A stretch of DNA of 54,560 nucleotides from Ignavibacteria bacterium RIFOXYB12_FULL_35_14 (GTDB lineage Bacteria; Bacteroidota; Ignavibacteria; Ignavibacteriales; Ignavibacteriaceae), in the NCBI GenBank assembly GCA_001803045.1, contig MHAR01000087.1, forward strand, positions 38,587 to 93,146, written 5' to 3'. Positions 38,489 through 48,344 of this stretch are shown here, in pieces. Under the pieces are notes generated by a model. That model searched no databases, had not been told where the DNA came from, and saw only the letters and a list, made by a program, of their open reading frames with translations. Each line of letters opens with the position of its first letter. Position 1 is the first letter of the stretch. A program made the position numbers and the translations under genes.

Positions 38489-38612
38489 AAAGGTGTCTTT
38501 TGTGTTCGTCATTGCGAGCGGAGCGAAGCAATCCTCCTAATTTGGATCAAAATCATAGATTGCTTCGTCATCCGTTATCTAACGGATTCCTCCCAATGAC
38601 AGAAACGACCTT
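38489..38612. repeat. Interspersed hairpin repeat (GTCATTGCGAGC type)
   Basis: In the 221-bp gap between the GH94 and GH35 genes, the ends are imperfect inverted copies (AAAAGGTGTC...CGTCATTG and CAATGACAGAAACGACCTTTTT). CGAAGCAATC (38524-38533) and GATTGCTTCG (38558-38567) form a perfect 10-bp stem. TCCGTTA and TAACGGA (38571-38586) form another. This 'GTCATTGCGAGCGxAGCGAAGCAATC' type recurs in many genomes of the phylum. It could act as a weak terminator or mRNA-stabilising structure between the two genes. Confidence 0.7.
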
Positions 38613-38677
38613 TTTATACCAGACTCAATATTGGTAAAAAATTTTTAAATGGTTGAACGAGAAAAGATCCTTACACT

Positions 38678-40807
38678 ATGAGTTTCAAAGCAGCACAAGG
38701 TTATTTTTTAAAAAATGGAAAACCATTCTTTGTAATATCCGGAGAGATCCATTACTTCAGACTCGATTCGCATCTTTGGGAGAAACACCTTATCCTACTT
38801 AAACAAGCAGGTGCGAACACAACATCCGCATACATTCCTTGGGATTGGCACGAGTACGAAGAAAACAAATTTGATTTTAATGGGGAAACAAATCCCGCCA
38901 GAAATCTAATCAAGTACATCAAACTTTGCAAAAAAATAGGATTGGATTTAATTGTTAAACCCGGTCCATATATCTTAGCCGAATATGAAAATCAAGGATT
39001 ACCCGAATGGTTTATAAATAAAAGAGAAACGAATGCACATGCTTTGGATGAACGCGGAAATATTATCTCTCCTGATTTGATGTCTTACCTTTCGGATGAA
39101 TTTCTTCACTTCACTTTCCTTTGGTATGATAAAATTATGCCCATTATTGCAGAACACCAGGAAAGTATAGGTGGTCCGATTACGATGATGCAAGTGTGTA
39201 ACGAAGTAGGCGTATTCCAGTGGTTGTCGGGTAAAATCGATTACCATGAGTCAGTCGTCAAGCTATACAAGACTTTTCTGAAAGAGAAGTATCAATCAAT
39301 CGAAACCATGAATATGACTTACGGAACTGAATATTCTTCATTTGACGAAGTTATTGCTCCACGAGGGAAAATTAAGGACAAACAAGACTACTGTGCATAC
39401 TATGATTTCCATCTTTTTTACCGCCATTATTATGCATCATATCTTGATACTCTGATAAATAAAATTAGAAGCTACGATATCAATCTTCAATTAACACATA
39501 ATATCCCTGGTTGGATTTACGGCATTGCTGCAGAGTTACCAATGCTGATAAGCACTTATGAAGAAGTTATGAGAACACGCTCGGATATTGTTTTTGGTTT
39601 AGATCACATTCCGGAGTTTTTTTCATTCCGTAATGCACACTCTGATTTAGCATGCAATAAAATTCTTGAAGCAATGCAGCCGTATGGACCAGTTTGGGCA
39701 GCCGAATTTCAATGCGGAACACGCGAACATCATGTTAAAAGCGATACAACTGATTTAGAAGCATTTTATTACGCGTCTCTTGCACATGGTATAAAAAGTT
39801 TTAACTACTACATGTTCTCTCAAGGAATAAATCCGAAGGGCAAAGGATTCTTCGGGAAGACATTTTATTATCAAACGGCATTGGAGTCAAAGGCATTAAA
39901 ATTGCCTTTGTATGAATCAATAAAAAAAGTAGATCGCTTCATCAACAAAGAAAAAGAAGATTTACTGATAAGTGAAACCAAATCCGAGATTTGTGTTGGT
40001 CTTTATAAACCATATTTCTACACTGAGCTTACCACTTCCCAAATGCTGAAGGAAAAAAGACTTGATGTTGCAAAACTTGGACTACTATTCGATCCTCGTT
40101 TTATTCGTGAAGAGATATTTTTTAACGGATTATTGAGAGGACTTCAAACATTAAATGTTAATTATGATATACAAGATTTAGAAAGAACAACCGTTAATGA
40201 TTTGCTCAAATACAAGCAGTTGTGGGTCACAACAATAGAATTTATGGACGGCAAAATTCAGCAGTTGCTTGTGAATTACGTTAAAGCAGGCGGGCATCTA
40301 ATCATGTACCCGGCAATTCCAACACTGGATTTATATCTTAACAAGTGTACATCATTACAAGATGAACTTAATCTGCAATTTTATAAATCCTCCAGTCCAA
40401 ATAAAGTTGAAGCTTTTGGCATTGAAGACTTGTTCACGGTGTTCGGGGAAAAGCTAATCTTTGAATCTGAAAAGGAAGCTGTTGTTTCAAAGACAAAAAC
40501 GGGAGAAGCCTGCGGAATAAGAAAAAAAGTTGGTAATGGCTTTTTAACTGCACTCGGATTTGCTTTTGGCTATACATCCGACGAACATTTGCATCTTATC
40601 GAAAAAGTTGTTTTGTTTGATAAAATAAAAAGGCAGGCAAAAGTATCTGATCCAGATATTCAATTTATTATTCGTAAAGGGGAAAAGAATTCCTATTTAT
40701 TCTTGTTGAATTATCATAATCAGAGAAAAACATTTACAGTTGATTCAAAACAGGTTACATTAAATCCTTTTTCGTGTAAAATTATTAAGCAGAAAAACAG
40801 GATTTGA
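38678..40807 (+). CDS. GH35-type beta-galactosidase family glycosidase
   Basis: 709 aa, no signal peptide, so cytoplasmic. The TIM-barrel part matches GH35: 'GKPFFVISGEIHYFRLDSHLWEKHLILLKQAGANTTSAYIPWDWHE' and 'DLIVKPGPYILAEYENQGLPEW'. The acid/base Glu176 is in 'MMQVCNEVG', and the candidate nucleophile Glu343 in 'WAAEFQCGT'. The C-terminal third has a flavodoxin-like segment ('GGHLIMYPAIP') and a small beta-domain. The active-site flanks differ from classic beta-galactosidases (NEVG instead of NEYG), and the neighbours handle glucans, so the true substrate may be another beta-linked sugar. Confidence 0.8.
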   Translation: MSFKAAQGYFLKNGKPFFVISGEIHYFRLDSHLWEKHLILLKQAGANTTSAYIPWDWHEYEENKFDFNGETNPARNLIKYIKLCKKIGLDLIVKPGPYILAEYENQGLPEWFINKRETNAHALDERGNIISPDLMSYLSDEFLHFTFLWYDKIMPIIAEHQESIGGPITMMQVCNEVGVFQWLSGKIDYHESVVKLYKTFLKEKYQSIETMNMTYGTEYSSFDEVIAPRGKIKDKQDYCAYYDFHLFYRHYYASYLDTLINKIRSYDINLQLTHNIPGWIYGIAAELPMLISTYEEVMRTRSDIVFGLDHIPEFFSFRNAHSDLACNKILEAMQPYGPVWAAEFQCGTREHHVKSDTTDLEAFYYASLAHGIKSFNYYMFSQGINPKGKGFFGKTFYYQTALESKALKLPLYESIKKVDRFINKEKEDLLISETKSEICVGLYKPYFYTELTTSQMLKEKRLDVAKLGLLFDPRFIREEIFFNGLLRGLQTLNVNYDIQDLERTTVNDLLKYKQLWVTTIEFMDGKIQQLLVNYVKAGGHLIMYPAIPTLDLYLNKCTSLQDELNLQFYKSSSPNKVEAFGIEDLFTVFGEKLIFESEKEAVVSKTKTGEACGIRKKVGNGFLTALGFAFGYTSDEHLHLIEKVVLFDKIKRQAKVSDPDIQFIIRKGEKNSYLFLLNYHNQRKTFTVDSKQVTLNPFSCKIIKQKNRI

Positions 40808-40872
40808 GGATGCACGGGCGCTGTAAAATCTTCCACAGATGATTTTGAAAATTTAATTTAGAGGTAGTAAAA

Positions 40873-42753
40873 ATGAGTAATTTGATAAAATATTTTTTAG
40901 TTGTTGCTATAAGCGGCTTGTGTTTTATTCGTGCACAATCAGATACGACTGCACCTCAGTCGCCACAGGGTGTACGAGCATTTGGATATGAAAAAAATCT
41001 CGATGTTGAGTGGTATCACAATAGTGAACCAGATCTTGCTGGATATAATATTTATATAAAAAGTGGTCAAAATTATAATTTATTTACAAAAATAAGTAGA
41101 GAAAAAAGTTATTATTCAATCAATACGAATTTTATTGGTGTTGGTTATTACTTTAAAGTTAGTGTGTATGATTCTAGCGGAAATGAATCTCCCCTAAGCG
41201 ACAGTGTTTATGCAATTACGCATATTATGACCGATGAAGAGTTCCTCGATATGGTTCAGCGCTCAACATTCAGATATTTTTATGATTATGCTCATCCTGT
41301 TTCTGGTTTATCGAGGGAAAGATTGGGTTGGGGTGAAACTGTAACAAGCGGCGGATCTGGCTTTGGAGTGATGGCTCTTTTAGTTGGTATTGAACGGGGG
41401 TTTATTACTCGACAGCAAGGAGTGGAGCGCATGTTGAAAATTTTGAACTTTCTTAAAAATAAAGCAAATAAATTTCATGGTGCTTTCTCTCACTGGTTAA
41501 ATGGAACAACAGGAGCAGTAATTCCATTCAGTACAATAGATAATGGTGGAGATTTGGTTGAAACTTCTTACATGATTCAAGGTTTACTTGCAGTCCGTCA
41601 ATATTTTGGTCAAACAAATGCCGATGAACAGCAGATCAGAGATTTATGCACTGAAATTTGGAATGGCGTTGAATGGGATTGGTACAGACGCACTTCAACG
41701 AGCAGTTTTTTGTACTGGCATTGGTCTCCAAATTACAACTGGCAGATGAATATGACTGTTCGTGGTCCGAACGAGGCAATGATAGTTTATCTTCTTGGAA
41801 TTGCATCAACCACACATGGAGTTCCAGCAAGTTTGTTTCACAATGGCTGGGCAAGTTCACCTTATTATGTTAACACTAAAAGTTTCTATGGGTATAGGAT
41901 TTGGGTTGGCTGGGATTACGGTGGGCCTCTTTTCTTTTCACATTATTCCTTTTTGGGTTTTGATCCTAGAAACAAAAAAGATAGTTATTGTAATTACTTC
42001 CTGAACAGCAAAAATATAACCTTGATTCATAAGGAGTATTGCACTGACAACCCGAAAAATTATACGGGCTACAATGTAAACTGCTGGGGATTAACAGCAA
42101 GCGATGATCCTACAGGTTATCGCGTTCATGAACCGACCAATGATAATGGAACTATAACTCCATCAGCTGCATTATCGTCTTTGCCATATACTCCACAAGA
42201 ATCGATTGAAGTAATAAAGCATCTTTATAGAACTTATGGTTCGGATGTTTGGGGTGAGTATGGTTTTAAAGATGCTTTCAATCCTACTGTAAAATGGTAT
42301 GCCGGTAGTTATCTTGCTATCGATCAAGGTCCTATAATTGTAATGATTGAAAATTACAGAAGCGAATTATTATGGGAAATGTTTATGGCAAATCCTGAAA
42401 TTCAGCCCATGCTAAACGCAATCGGTTTTGTGCCGGATTCAACTACAGATGTTATTGATGGAAAAGATTTGGATTACTCTTTTGAGCTTGAAGGAAATTA
42501 TCCAAATCCTTTTAATCCGAATACGGTTATTAGATTTGAACTTCCTCAAAATCAGAAAGTTAGTATTAAAGTTTATAACACATTAGGACAACAAGTCAGA
42601 GATTTATTAGCAGGTGAACTACAGAAAGGAACAAATGGGGTTTTATGGGATGGAAAAAGCGATGACGGCTTTTCGCTTCCAAGCGGAGTTTATATTTATA
42701 AGATAGAATCAGAAGAAAAAATGCTCAGCAGCAAAATGATTCTTCAAAAATGA
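40873..42753 (+). CDS. T9SS-exported PF10091/GH144-like glucanase with FN3 domain
   Basis: 626 aa: signal peptide ('VAISGLCFIRAQ'), an FN3 domain at ~27-115, the catalytic 'glycoamylase' (PF10091) domain at ~120-520, and a type A T9SS sorting domain from ~535 (NYPNPFNPNTVI). Catalytic-domain landmarks are 'STFRYFYDYAHPVSGLSRERL', 'GGSGFGVMALLVGIERGFITRQQGVERM', 'NGGDLVETSYMIQGLL' and 'WGEYGFKDAFNPTVKWYAGSYLAIDQGPIIVMIENYRS'. PF10091 proteins of this type include GH144 endo-beta-1,2-glucanases, so this enzyme probably makes the first cuts at the cell surface. Not every family member has been tested. An AGAGGT ribosome site precedes the ATG. Confidence 0.85.
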   Translation: MSNLIKYFLVVAISGLCFIRAQSDTTAPQSPQGVRAFGYEKNLDVEWYHNSEPDLAGYNIYIKSGQNYNLFTKISREKSYYSINTNFIGVGYYFKVSVYDSSGNESPLSDSVYAITHIMTDEEFLDMVQRSTFRYFYDYAHPVSGLSRERLGWGETVTSGGSGFGVMALLVGIERGFITRQQGVERMLKILNFLKNKANKFHGAFSHWLNGTTGAVIPFSTIDNGGDLVETSYMIQGLLAVRQYFGQTNADEQQIRDLCTEIWNGVEWDWYRRTSTSSFLYWHWSPNYNWQMNMTVRGPNEAMIVYLLGIASTTHGVPASLFHNGWASSPYYVNTKSFYGYRIWVGWDYGGPLFFSHYSFLGFDPRNKKDSYCNYFLNSKNITLIHKEYCTDNPKNYTGYNVNCWGLTASDDPTGYRVHEPTNDNGTITPSAALSSLPYTPQESIEVIKHLYRTYGSDVWGEYGFKDAFNPTVKWYAGSYLAIDQGPIIVMIENYRSELLWEMFMANPEIQPMLNAIGFVPDSTTDVIDGKDLDYSFELEGNYPNPFNPNTVIRFELPQNQKVSIKVYNTLGQQVRDLLAGELQKGTNGVLWDGKSDDGFSLPSGVYIYKIESEEKMLSSKMILQK

Positions 42754-44072
42754 TTTTAGCAATGAAGTTAGTTTGGTTTGAAATAAAGTTCTCATATTTA
42801 AAGGAAAAACTATTCCTTTTGATTTCCACTTTGATTTTAATTTTAAGCTTATCATGCAATGAATCAGGCAAAGAAACTGTGATTGATTTTTGGGGATTAG
42901 GTTCTGAAGGTGAATTTGTAAAGCAGTTAATTCCAAGGTTTGAAGCACAAAATCCCAGCATCAAGGTTAAAGTTCAAATGGCACCATGGACAGCTGCACA
43001 GGAAAAATTAATTTCAGCATTTGCGAGCGATAACCTGCCGGATGTTTTCCAGCTTGGTAACACTTGGGTTCCTCAATTTGCTCAGTTAGAAGCAATTACA
43101 GAGTTATCATCCCAACTTCCTGAAAGTAAAATCATCAAAAAGGAAAATTACTTTGAAGGAATTTGGGATACGAATGTTTTGGATAGCCTGGTTTACGGAA
43201 TTCCCTGGTACATTGACACAAGAGTGATGTTTTACCGGAAAGATGTTTTTGAAAAAGCGGGTTTCAGTTCGCCGCCTAAAACATGGGATGAGTTGTACCA
43301 GCTATCTAAGAAAATAAAAGCGAGCCATAAAGGTGAAGAGAAATATGCAATCTTCATTGCAACTAATGAATGGGCAAACTTTATAATCTTCGGCTTACAG
43401 AATGGCGCAGAAATTCTAAAAGATAATAACACCTACGGAAATTTTAATGGTGAGAAATTTACAGAAGCATTTTCTTATCTAACTAAATATTATAGAGAAA
43501 ATTTAACACCTCTTGGCGTATCTCAGGTTACAAATGTTTACCAGGCTTTTGCCGAAGAATATTTTTCCATATACATCTCTGGTCCCTGGAATATCTCTGA
43601 ATTTAAAAAATGGATGACGGGAGATTTGCAAGATAAATGGATGACTGCTGCATTACCTGGTCCGAATGAAAATATCAAAGGAATTTCCCTTGCCGGAGGT
43701 TCAAGTTTGGTTATTTCGCAGCGGTCAAAATACAAAAACGAGGCATGGAAATTAATTGAGTATCTATCCAAACCTGAAACTCAAATCGATTTTTATCATC
43801 TTGTAAATGATTTACCTGCAGTTAAAGAAGCCTGGAAAGATACTTCGCTTAGTAATAATCCTTACATGAAAGCTTTTTACGAGCAGTTTAATTATGTTGT
43901 TGCAACACCAAAAATTCCCGAGTGGGAACAAATAGTATTTTCTAAGCTTCAGCAATATGTTGAATTAGCAGCAAGAAATGTTCTGAGTGTTAAAGAAGCA
44001 TTGCAAAAGTTAGATGATGATGTTAACGTTATTCTTGAAAAAAGAAGATGGATGTTAAGTAGGAATAAATAA
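42750..44072 (+). CDS. Sugar ABC transporter substrate-binding lipoprotein
   Basis: 440 aa of the extracellular solute-binding protein family 1. The N-terminus has a hydrophobic segment ending in the lipobox 'LSLSC' (Cys36), so it is lipid-anchored in the periplasm. The mature domain shows 'IDFWGLGSEGEFVKQLIPRFEAQNPSIKVKV', 'LPDVFQLGNTWVPQFA' and 'GIPWYIDTRVMFYRKDVFEKAG', typical of oligosaccharide binders. Its ATG overlaps the stop of the GH144-like gene (ATGA), so the two are translationally coupled; an in-frame ATG four codons later is possible. It is followed without gap by two permease genes. Confidence 0.92.
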   Translation: MILAMKLVWFEIKFSYLKEKLFLLISTLILILSLSCNESGKETVIDFWGLGSEGEFVKQLIPRFEAQNPSIKVKVQMAPWTAAQEKLISAFASDNLPDVFQLGNTWVPQFAQLEAITELSSQLPESKIIKKENYFEGIWDTNVLDSLVYGIPWYIDTRVMFYRKDVFEKAGFSSPPKTWDELYQLSKKIKASHKGEEKYAIFIATNEWANFIIFGLQNGAEILKDNNTYGNFNGEKFTEAFSYLTKYYRENLTPLGVSQVTNVYQAFAEEYFSIYISGPWNISEFKKWMTGDLQDKWMTAALPGPNENIKGISLAGGSSLVISQRSKYKNEAWKLIEYLSKPETQIDFYHLVNDLPAVKEAWKDTSLSNNPYMKAFYEQFNYVVATPKIPEWEQIVFSKLQQYVELAARNVLSVKEALQKLDDDVNVILEKRRWMLSRNK

Positions 44073-44993
44073 GTGTTTAGGATGCGAGAGAACAAAGTTC
44101 AAATAGAAAGAAAAGATTTTAGCTCGGGAATATCAGCAGCATATTTCTTCTTAGCACCTGCTCTAATTTCTATTTTTATTTTCTTTTTCATTCCAGTCAT
44201 TGCTGCATTTATAATCAGCTTTACGGATTTTGATATTTATTCACTTGGAAATTACAACAACCTTAGGTTTGTGGGACTAAAAAACTATTCTGATCTTTTA
44301 AACAACGAACTTTTTTGGATTTCATTAAAAAACACTTTTTATTTTGTAATTGTTGCAAGTCCTTTATCAATTTCTGTTTCTTTGGGAGCAGCATTAATTC
44401 TAAACTCAAAGGTTGTGAAGCTAAAAGGAATTTTTCGCTTGGCTTACTTCATTCCCGTAGTAACAACATTAGTGGCTGTGGCGATCGTTTGGAGATTTAT
44501 CTATCACCCAAGGTTTGGAATTCTAAATTATTTGTTGAGCTTTGCAGGTATCAATCCAATTGATTGGCTGGGGGATCCGTTTTGGGCAATGCCGTCAATC
44601 ATACTTATGTCAATTTGGAAAAATTTTGGCTACAACATGATAATTTTTATTGCAGGTCTTCAGAATATCCCTGAACATTTGTATGAAGCGGCAGTATTGG
44701 AAGGCGCAAGCGGCTGGCAGCAGTTCAAAAAAATTACTTTACCAATGCTTGCTCCAACAACGGTTTTCATAAGCATCATAACAATGATCGGGAACTTTCA
44801 GTTATTTGCAGAACCATATGTGATGACGCAAGGCGGACCTTTGAATAAAACTCTCAGCGTAGTTCAATACATGTACCAAGAAGGATTCCGGTGGTGGAAT
44901 ATGGGCTATTCGGCATCAATTGCATTTGTTCTATTCATAATAATTTTTATCGGAACAATGCTGCAGCTTAGAATACAAAAACAAACCGCTTGA
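44073..44993 (+). CDS. Sugar ABC transporter permease (MalF/UgpA type)
   Basis: 306 aa, six predicted transmembrane helices ('AAYFFLAPALISIFIFFFIPVIAAFIISF' opens). The EAA loop 'YEAAVLEGASGWQQFKKITLPML' contacts the ATPase. The start is GTG at 44073, directly after the binding-protein stop; ATG 44082 is an alternative. It pairs with the next gene to form the inner-membrane channel for the imported oligosaccharide. Confidence 0.93.
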   Translation: MFRMRENKVQIERKDFSSGISAAYFFLAPALISIFIFFFIPVIAAFIISFTDFDIYSLGNYNNLRFVGLKNYSDLLNNELFWISLKNTFYFVIVASPLSISVSLGAALILNSKVVKLKGIFRLAYFIPVVTTLVAVAIVWRFIYHPRFGILNYLLSFAGINPIDWLGDPFWAMPSIILMSIWKNFGYNMIIFIAGLQNIPEHLYEAAVLEGASGWQQFKKITLPMLAPTTVFISIITMIGNFQLFAEPYVMTQGGPLNKTLSVVQYMYQEGFRWWNMGYSASIAFVLFIIIFIGTMLQLRIQKQTA

Positions 44994-45811
44994 CAGCTAT
45001 GATTAAGAAAATATTACTCTATATATTTTTGATTGTAACCGGTTTGATGATGCTGGCTCCATTTATCTGGATGTTATCTGCATCATTAATGTATGATGGC
45101 CATGCAAGCACTTATCCTCCAAGGTTCATTCCCGATGAATTTACTCTATATCAATTTGAAAGTTTATTCTCACGCTTAAATGTTGCAAGAAACCTTTTCA
45201 ACAGTTTATCGTTATCGATTATAGTTACCCTCGTATCACTATTTTTTAACTCAATGGCTGGATACGCATTTGCAAAGTATCGTTTTGCAGGAAAAGATAA
45301 GCTATTCAGCTTATTGCTAAGCTCGATGATCATTCCTGCGCAGGTTACAATGCTACCACTTTTTTTGATGTTAAAAGAAATGGGATTCATAAACACTTAC
45401 ATGGCCATTATCATTCCAGGCTTAGCAAATATTTTTGGGATATTTCTTATTCGCCAATATGCATTGTCAATTCCAGACAGCTTAATAGAATCTGCGAGAA
45501 TGGATGGGGCTACCGATTTTCAAATTTACAGAACAATCATACTTCCTCTATGTCTTCCAATTTTAATTACCCTGGCAATCTTCACATTCATGGGTACATG
45601 GAACGATTTTCTTTGGCCTCTGATTGCATTAACAGATAGTTCAATGTACACATTGCCGGTAGCACTTGCTAATTTAATGGGTGAGCACACAAAGGATCCT
45701 GAGCTAATGATGGCAGGTTCAGTAATTACAATTGTTCCCATACTGATTGTCTTTTTAGTTCTTCAAAAGTATTACATTAAAGGTATAATGCTAGGCGGAG
45801 TAAAAGAATGA
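44990..45811 (+). CDS. Sugar ABC transporter permease (MalG/UgpE type)
   Basis: 273 aa, six transmembrane helices, with EAA loop 'IESARMDGATDFQIYRTIILPL'. The TTG start at 44990 overlaps the previous stop by four bases (TTGA); the ATG at 44999 is a good alternative. No ATP-binding (MsmK/UgpC-type) gene is present in the locus, so the importer must borrow an ATPase encoded elsewhere, as many sugar importers do. Confidence 0.93.
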   Translation: MTAMIKKILLYIFLIVTGLMMLAPFIWMLSASLMYDGHASTYPPRFIPDEFTLYQFESLFSRLNVARNLFNSLSLSIIVTLVSLFFNSMAGYAFAKYRFAGKDKLFSLLLSSMIIPAQVTMLPLFLMLKEMGFINTYMAIIIPGLANIFGIFLIRQYALSIPDSLIESARMDGATDFQIYRTIILPLCLPILITLAIFTFMGTWNDFLWPLIALTDSSMYTLPVALANLMGEHTKDPELMMAGSVITIVPILIVFLVLQKYYIKGIMLGGVKE

Positions 45812-45874
45812 CTCGTAATTAATCATATACGAAATTCTTGAAATGATTTATAAGTTCTTTAATAAATTCATGAA

Positions 45875-46903
45875 ATGAAAACAAATATTAATATTGTCGC
45901 TGAAAAAGCCGGAGTGTCAATCGCAACAGTTTCCCGTGCTTTAAATGAACGAGAACTGGTTAAAGAGGAAACCCGCAGCAGGATTATTCGAATAGCTAAA
46001 GAGTTGAACTATAAACCAAGTCCTATTGCAAGAGGTTTATCAACAAAAACTACCGACACAATCGGAGTAATTCTTCCCGACCTTGTGGGTGAATTTTTCA
46101 TGGACATCATTCACGGAATTGATGAAGAAGCATACAAGGCAAATCGCTATGTGATAATTTCCAGTTCTCATAGTCAACGAGATATAGTTGAAACTTTAAT
46201 CGAATTTATGGCAAGCGGCAGAGTTGACGGCGTGATTCTGATGGCTCCGCAAATGCACAAGAAAGTTGCGGATTTTTTAACGAAATCCAAAAGACCAATT
46301 GTATTAATAAACAGCTGTTCTGATTTAACTGATATGGTAAATTTCCAAATAGATAATTATCTAGGTGCAGTAAGCTGTGTTGAACATTTGATTCGGCACG
46401 GTAATAAAGAAATTGCTATAATTAAAGGTCCGGCTGAAAACTGTGATGCGCAGGAACGATATTCTGGTTTTCTTGATGCTTTACATAAAAATAATTTAGG
46501 TTCAAAACGCTCATTCGAAGTATCCGGTGATTTTGGAATCAAATCCGGCTACCATGCTTTTATAGAGTTGATGAATCAGAGCAGAAAACCAGATGCAATA
46601 TTCATTTCGAACGATATGATGGCAATTGGTGCCTATGAAGCGGCAAAAACTTTGGGCGTTAAAATTCCTCAGGATATTGCAATTGTTGGGTTTGATGATA
46701 TTTATTTATCCAAGCTTCTTAATCCTCGCTTAACAACCATGCATGTACCAATTTCAGAATTGGGTGCAAAGGCAGTAAATTATTTATTAAAAATGATCAG
46801 TGGTGAAGTTGATTCTACAAAAGCTTATAAGGAAGTATTGTCAACTAAACTTGTAATTGGCGGTTCATGCGGATGTTCTAATTCTTATCAATCTTTTATT
46901 TGA
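45875..46903 (+). CDS. LacI/GalR-family transcriptional regulator (intact)
   Basis: 342 aa, normal length. The DNA-binding domain 'INIVAEKAGVSIATVSRALNERELVKEETRSRIIRIAKELNYKPSPIARGL' has the hinge helix intact. The periplasmic-binding-like effector domain follows ('DTIGVILPDLVGEFFMDIIHGIDEEAYKANRYVIISSSHS', 'RVDGVILMAP', 'DAIFISNDMMAIGAYEAAKTLGVKIPQDIAIVGFDDI'). It is the best candidate to bind the operators at 25661 and 25754 and to respond to a sugar derived from the imported glucan. No operator is seen in front of its own gene. The broken gene at 35722 is a relative. Confidence 0.94.
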   Translation: MKTNINIVAEKAGVSIATVSRALNERELVKEETRSRIIRIAKELNYKPSPIARGLSTKTTDTIGVILPDLVGEFFMDIIHGIDEEAYKANRYVIISSSHSQRDIVETLIEFMASGRVDGVILMAPQMHKKVADFLTKSKRPIVLINSCSDLTDMVNFQIDNYLGAVSCVEHLIRHGNKEIAIIKGPAENCDAQERYSGFLDALHKNNLGSKRSFEVSGDFGIKSGYHAFIELMNQSRKPDAIFISNDMMAIGAYEAAKTLGVKIPQDIAIVGFDDIYLSKLLNPRLTTMHVPISELGAKAVNYLLKMISGEVDSTKAYKEVLSTKLVIGGSCGCSNSYQSFI

Positions 46904-46918
46904 AAGTAAAAAATTAAC

Positions 46919-48322
46919 ATGAAACGGATTTCAATAGATATTATGCTTTCAGTTCTAGCAATTCTAATTTTAATAGGATGTAATAATGCCGCAAAAGTGA
47001 GGTCGGAACATGATGATGTAAAATATGATCTCACTAAGAATGAAGAAGCTTTATTGGATTCAATTCAGTATCGAACTTTTTTATACTTTTGGCATGAATG
47101 CAATCATGAAAACGGTTTAGTTAAGGATCGTTCTACTGAAAAATCACCTGCCAGCATTGCGGCTACCGGATTTGCAGTTCCAGCATGGGCAATTGGTGCT
47201 GAAAGAAAATGGATTACACGTGATAAAGCGGTAGGTTTAACTTTAAACCTCCTTCGCTTTCTAATTAACTCAGAACAAAGCACTGCTAAAGATGCAACCG
47301 GCTATAAGGGATTTTATTATCATTTTCTTAATATGAAAACAGGCAAACGCGAATGGAATTGTGAACTCTCCACTATAGACACCGCATGGCTTCTGGCAGG
47401 AATAAGATTTGCTTCACAATATTATGATAGAAACAATAAACAGGAAAAAGAAATTAGATCCCTTGCTGATAGTTTAGTAAATCGAGTTGATTGGGACTGG
47501 ACAATTATCCAAAAATCCAAGCATGATAGTCATGAGAACTTAGTTGCAATGGGTTATAAACCGGAAGAGGGTTTAGGAGATTTTGGCTGGTTCGGCTATA
47601 CTGAAGCACTTTATCTTTATATTCTTGCTGCCGGAACAAATCTAACTAATCCGCAGAAAGCTTATCAGCAATGGATATCGGGTTATGATTGGGTCGAACC
47701 TTATGAAGGACTTGCACATGTTGGTTTTCAGCCATTGTTCGGGCATCAGTTTTCTCACATGTTTATAGACTTTCGAAGACTTGCTGATGAATACATGCAA
47801 AAAAAGGGAATAGATTATTTTGAAAATTCAAGAAGAGCTACTTTATCAAATTGGAAGTATTGCATTGATAATCCTAATGGATGGGCTGGTTACGATTTAT
47901 TAACCTGGGGAATTAGTGCATGCGATGGGCCAGGAGATTTTGAAAGAGATGGTAAAAGATTTTTTGGCTACGCTGGCAGAGGTGCGACCGGACCAGATGA
48001 TTTTATACATGAAGATGGTACAATAACTCCGGAAGCTGCCGGCGGTTCAGTTCCTTTCGCACCGGAAATATGTATTGCCACATTAAAAAATTTGTATGAG
48101 AAATACGGTTCAAAAGGATTGTGGGGAAAATACGGTTTTAAGGATGCATTTAATTTAACAGTTGATTGGTACGATACGGACTATCTTGGATTAGATCAAG
48201 GTCCAATATTAATTATGATTGAGAATTTCAAAACCGGTTTAATTTGGAAGTATGCAATGAGAGATCCAATTATTCAAAATGGATTGAGGAGATTAAATTT
48301 TTCTAGCTTAACAAAAAACTGA
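46919..48322 (+). CDS. PF10091/GH144-like glucanase, lipoprotein
   Basis: 467 aa with a lipobox 'LILIGC' (Cys21), so periplasmic or outer-membrane lipid-anchored. The rest is the PF10091 domain: 'FLYFWHECNHENGLVKDRS', 'AATGFAVPAWAIGAERKWITRDKAVGL', 'CELSTIDTAWLLAGIRFASQYY', 'GWFGYTEALYLYILAAGTNL' and 'WGKYGFKDAFNLTVDWYDTDYLGLDQGPILIMIENFKTG'. It is related to, but well diverged from, the T9SS-exported copy at 40873. A likely division of labour is surface endo-cleavage by the first and periplasmic processing of imported oligomers by this one. It starts 15 bp after the LacI gene. Confidence 0.85.
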   Translation: MKRISIDIMLSVLAILILIGCNNAAKVRSEHDDVKYDLTKNEEALLDSIQYRTFLYFWHECNHENGLVKDRSTEKSPASIAATGFAVPAWAIGAERKWITRDKAVGLTLNLLRFLINSEQSTAKDATGYKGFYYHFLNMKTGKREWNCELSTIDTAWLLAGIRFASQYYDRNNKQEKEIRSLADSLVNRVDWDWTIIQKSKHDSHENLVAMGYKPEEGLGDFGWFGYTEALYLYILAAGTNLTNPQKAYQQWISGYDWVEPYEGLAHVGFQPLFGHQFSHMFIDFRRLADEYMQKKGIDYFENSRRATLSNWKYCIDNPNGWAGYDLLTWGISACDGPGDFERDGKRFFGYAGRGATGPDDFIHEDGTITPEAAGGSVPFAPEICIATLKNLYEKYGSKGLWGKYGFKDAFNLTVDWYDTDYLGLDQGPILIMIENFKTGLIWKYAMRDPIIQNGLRRLNFSSLTKN

Positions 48323-48344
48323 TTATCGAAAGGTAAAGCTTATT

